Shown: piece by piece, positions 14,557 to 14,634 of the stretch
How the letters are laid out: each line of letters begins with the position of its first letter
Numbering within the stretch: the stretch's first letter is position 1
Source: an uncultured Pedobacter sp.
Lineage (GTDB): Bacteria; Bacteroidota; Bacteroidia; Sphingobacteriales; Sphingobacteriaceae
DNA length: 14,634 nucleotides
Assembly (NCBI GenBank): GCA_946478755.1
Contig: CAMLDJ010000125.1
Location: 1-14,634, forward strand
Direction: 5' to 3'
Translations under genes and position numbers: made by a program
Notes under the pieces: generated by a model
Databases searched by the model: none
Seen by the model: only the letters and a program-made list of their open reading frames with translations
Told to the model about the DNA's origin: nothing

Positions 14557-14634
14557 TAGGAACGTCGATAACCCAAAGACTGTAGATATAAGAAGGGCGC
14601 AGAAGATAGATAGAAAAGCAGGGGGGCGGACGCG

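Larger units (their letters stand above)
14434..14634. other. Non-coding right edge with hairpin and tandem repeat
   Basis: No convincing frame on either strand continues from hmgA to the right edge (201 nt). It is more GC- and purine-rich than the other spacers. Contents recognised are the inverted repeat at 14465-14486 and the 13-bp tandem duplication at 14531-14556; the rest is unassigned. Confidence 0.6.

Noticed and set aside
14434..14634. Start of a 4-hydroxyphenylpyruvate dioxygenase gene after hmgA
   Set aside because: Expected from pathway logic, but no frame in the last 201 nt supports it.

Overview
The window looks like chromosomal DNA of a member of the Bacteroidota, most likely a Pedobacter-like Sphingobacteriaceae. 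This is inferred from gene content, not from a marker gene. The signs are a SusC/RagA TonB-dependent receptor, an aromatic amino acid hydroxylase of about 600 residues and a homogentisate dioxygenase of under 400 residues (forms I associate with this phylum), TAnnTTTG-like promoter elements, and no strong Shine-Dalgarno sequences. I see no rRNA, tRNA, CRISPR array, insertion sequence or phage gene.

Left part (1-6352), cell envelope. The minus strand carries the first 980 codons of a SusC-like outer-membrane receptor; its 3' end, and probably a SusD partner, lie beyond the left edge. Its upstream region holds five tandem 10-bp repeats. Divergently on the plus strand are a secreted CAP/SCP-domain protein, a membrane-anchored LtaS-type alkaline-phosphatase-fold transferase (apparent TTG start) and, 4 nt later, a GtrA-family membrane protein. 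The last two look like one unit that decorates an envelope glycan or lipid.

Middle and right part (6447-14433), phenylalanine/tyrosine breakdown. A pterin-dependent phenylalanine hydroxylase with a C-terminal extension of roughly 300 residues overlaps by one base (TAATG) with a short-chain dehydrogenase that may recycle the pterin. A small NlpC/P60 secreted peptidase follows and converges on a minus-strand pair: fumarylacetoacetate hydrolase and a flavin-reductase-like protein, 3 nt apart. Upstream of that pair on the same strand is a DcuA/DcuB-type C4-dicarboxylate transporter. A 433-nt divergent spacer separates it from homogentisate 1,2-dioxygenase on the plus strand.

Together these genes cover Phe to Tyr, homogentisate to maleylacetoacetate, and fumarylacetoacetate to fumarate plus acetoacetate, with a transporter that could export or exchange the fumarate. 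The tyrosine aminotransferase, 4-hydroxyphenylpyruvate dioxygenase and maleylacetoacetate isomerase are not in the window. The least explained parts are the SDR, the flavin-reductase-like protein, the C-terminal half of the hydroxylase, and the operator-like sequences in the dcu/hmgA spacer. The final 200 nt are non-coding, with a hairpin and a perfect 13-bp tandem duplication.
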